Assembly: GCA_947178045.1 (NCBI GenBank)
Contig: CAMWWR010000008.1
Span: 1-14,284 of the forward strand
Source of the DNA: an uncultured Clostridia bacterium
GTDB lineage: Bacteria > Bacillota > Clostridia > Lachnospirales > Lachnospiraceae
Direction of reading: 5' to 3'
Length of the DNA stretch: 14,284 nt
The stretch's first letter is position 1, and each line of letters opens with the position of its first letter. The notes under the pieces were generated by a model. The model worked only from the letters and a program-made list of their open reading frames with translations, searched no databases and had not been told where the DNA came from. This document shows positions 13,232 to 14,284 of the stretch, piece by piece. The position numbers were made by a program, and so were the translations under genes.

Positions 13232-14284
13232 ATGACGCCGCATGAATTTTTTCCGGAGACGGAGTCCTACGAGACGATACGGAACAGGGCGATTCGAAGC
13301 ATCGCCGGATATCAGGGAGAATGGACGAATTACAATGCGGCCGACCCCGGAATCACATTGCTGGAGCTGCTGGCATGGATGCAGGAGATGCAGCAATTCT
13401 ATCTGGAGCAGTACGAGACGGAAAATGAACCGCTCTATCTGGAGCTTCTCGGAATTCGGCCACGCGAGCTGACTCCATCCGCGGTCATGGTGGATATCCC
13501 CGTGCGCCGGGAGATACGGATCAATGAGAATACCGCATTTTATGCGGATTCCCTGCGCTTTGAGCCGGAAAAAGAAAGCATGATCGGCGGGGAGGAGCCG
13601 GCGCTCTGCTGCGCCAGGGGGGCGGACGGAGAGCTGCTGCAGAAATGCCGAAGGGAGGAGCTGCAGTACGGGATGTGGATGTTCGGGGAGGAGCCCGTAC
13701 CCGGAAACAGCTTTTGCCTGGGCTTTGGTCGCCCCGTTTCCCCCGCGTCCGTCCGGACCCTGTATTTTAAGCTGGAGGAGCCGGAGAACCCGCGGCGCAA
13801 CCAGATCACCCGGGGAGGCGCGGCGATGTTTGCCCGCTGGGAAATGGAATATTGGGGACGGAGCTGTCTGGAGGAGCTGCAGGATATTGGAGGACGGAAC
13901 CGAGAGTTTTCTTCAAAGCGGCTGCATCCGATGGACGTCGCCGGGCGGAATGGAGGCTCTGGACGGGCTGTTCTGGCTGCGCTTTCGGCTACTGGAATGC
14001 TGCTATGATACGGCTCCCCGGCTGCTGGAGGTGGCTTCCGGGCGGATATGCCTTGTCCAGAAGGAAACAGTGGCCGCCTCCAGACAGCTTCAGATGCCGG
14101 TCAGCAGGGAAGGACGCTATCGGATCTCGCTGCGGGATTATTTTGATGCGCCCGGGGAGGCCGAGGTTTTTGTAAAGGCGGGCAGCTGCTATAAAAAAGC
14201 GGAGATCACGGCGCGCAGGGACGATTGTCTGGAGTTTCGGTATGGGCAGGAAAAGGGACGCTTTCTTCCGGTGCTGCTTGTGGT
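13232..14284 (+). CDS. Afp12-like baseplate protein, frame broken by an extra G, 3' end beyond window
   Basis: An Afp12-type wedge protein that pairs with Afp11 in the baseplate. The frame from ATG 13232 (AAGGAGG at 13218-13224, 7 nt upstream) has the family N-terminus YNAADPGITLLELLAWMQEMQQFYLEQYETENEPLYLELLGI. It reads well to W208 (13853-13855), then turns to noise and stops at 14008. From 13857 the frame one base later resumes the family pattern: DGAVWRSCRILEDGTESFLQSG, then LDGLFWLRFRLLECCYDTAPRLLEV, open to the window end (142 more codons). Compare WVSPVLEDGTEGMTKSG and FWLRL in the Afp11-like neighbour. Removing one G from the GGGG run at 13854-13857 restores TGG GAC GGA and one continuous frame. 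This may be a sequencing or assembly error, or a genuine mutation that would cripple the particle. Confidence 0.85.
13854..13857 (+). other. Single-base frameshift site in the Afp12-like gene
   Basis: Run of four G. Reading TGG then skipping one G gives GAC GGA GCT GTC TGG (DGAVW), continuing the conserved domain; without the skip, translation ends after 50 more residues. No slip-site logic such as a stop codon, slow codon or slippery repeat is visible, so an indel is more likely than programmed frameshifting. Confidence 0.8.

Noticed and set aside
13854..13857. Programmed +1 frameshift in the Afp12-like gene
   Set aside because: No stop codon, rare codon or slippery re-pairing at TGG GGA; a homopolymer indel explains it more simply.
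13852..14175. Plus-strand frame of 107 codons near the end
   Set aside because: It is the third frame at the frameshift region; the conserved Afp12-like residues lie in the frame starting at 13857.
4639..14284. Prophage tail or R-type pyocin
   Set aside because: No capsid, portal, terminase, holin or lysin genes are seen, and an Afp15-like AAA+ ATPase and DUF4157 are present.
4639..14284. Type VI secretion system
   Set aside because: No TssB/TssC split sheath, ClpV, TssJLM membrane complex or TssK; the sheath is a single phage/eCIS-type chain.
1..14284. CRISPR arrays, tRNA or rRNA genes, insertion sequences
   Set aside because: No spaced direct repeats of CRISPR type, no cloverleaf-like or rRNA-like sequence and no transposase or terminal inverted repeats were seen on either strand.

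Overview
The window carries most of an extracellular contractile injection system (eCIS: a phage-tail-like contractile particle of the Afp/PVC/MAC group). All genes are on the + strand. The host is probably a GC-rich member of the Bacillota (Clostridia, Lachnospiraceae-like). I infer this from the strong AGGAGG-type ribosome binding sites, the clostridial style of the regulator and the strongly G/C-biased third codon positions. Capsid, portal and terminase genes are absent, and an Afp15-type AAA+ ATPase and a DUF4157 ('eCIS core') gene are present, so this is an eCIS and not a prophage tail or a T6SS.

Layout. 1-101: end of an unrelated upstream gene and its intrinsic terminator. 127-4516: regulatory/accessory block with a small DUF4157 HELGH protein (225-566), a STAND-ATPase/SARP-type transcriptional regulator (593-2458) and an AAA+ ATPase (2474-4516). 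4517-4638: non-coding, with a second promoter and a leader hairpin. 4639-14284: structural block in particle order. It holds one sheath gene, tube, a tail-assembly-like protein with a CPHC motif, a DUF6760 protein, a second tube-like protein, an uncharacterised coiled-coil protein at the Afp6 position, a LysM protein (Afp7-like), a gpD/gp27-like hub (Afp8 N-terminal half), an Afp11/baseplate-J protein and an Afp12-like baseplate protein that runs off the window.

Three observations stand out. (1) The tail-assembly-like gene and the DUF6760 gene appear to be joined by programmed -1 ribosomal frameshifting. An in-phase A AAT TTT heptamer is followed by a 6-nt spacer and a GC-rich hairpin, and DUF6760 has no convincing start of its own. 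This recalls phage tail chaperones of the lambda G/GT type. (2) Both non-coding promoter regions contain TGTTA-type heptamers in direct repeat with an 11-bp period and the same 10-bp distance to a -10-like box. This is the known architecture of SARP operators, and a SARP-type regulator is encoded between them, which suggests the particle is under dedicated self-encoded control. (3) The Afp12-like gene has an extra G in a GGGG run at 13854-13857 that breaks its frame; the real coding sequence continues in another frame to the window end.

The usual spike (gp5-like), gp25-like wedge and PAAR tip genes are not found between hub and Afp11, where they would be expected. They must lie outside the window, be replaced, or be absent. 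No tRNA, rRNA, CRISPR array or insertion sequence was seen.
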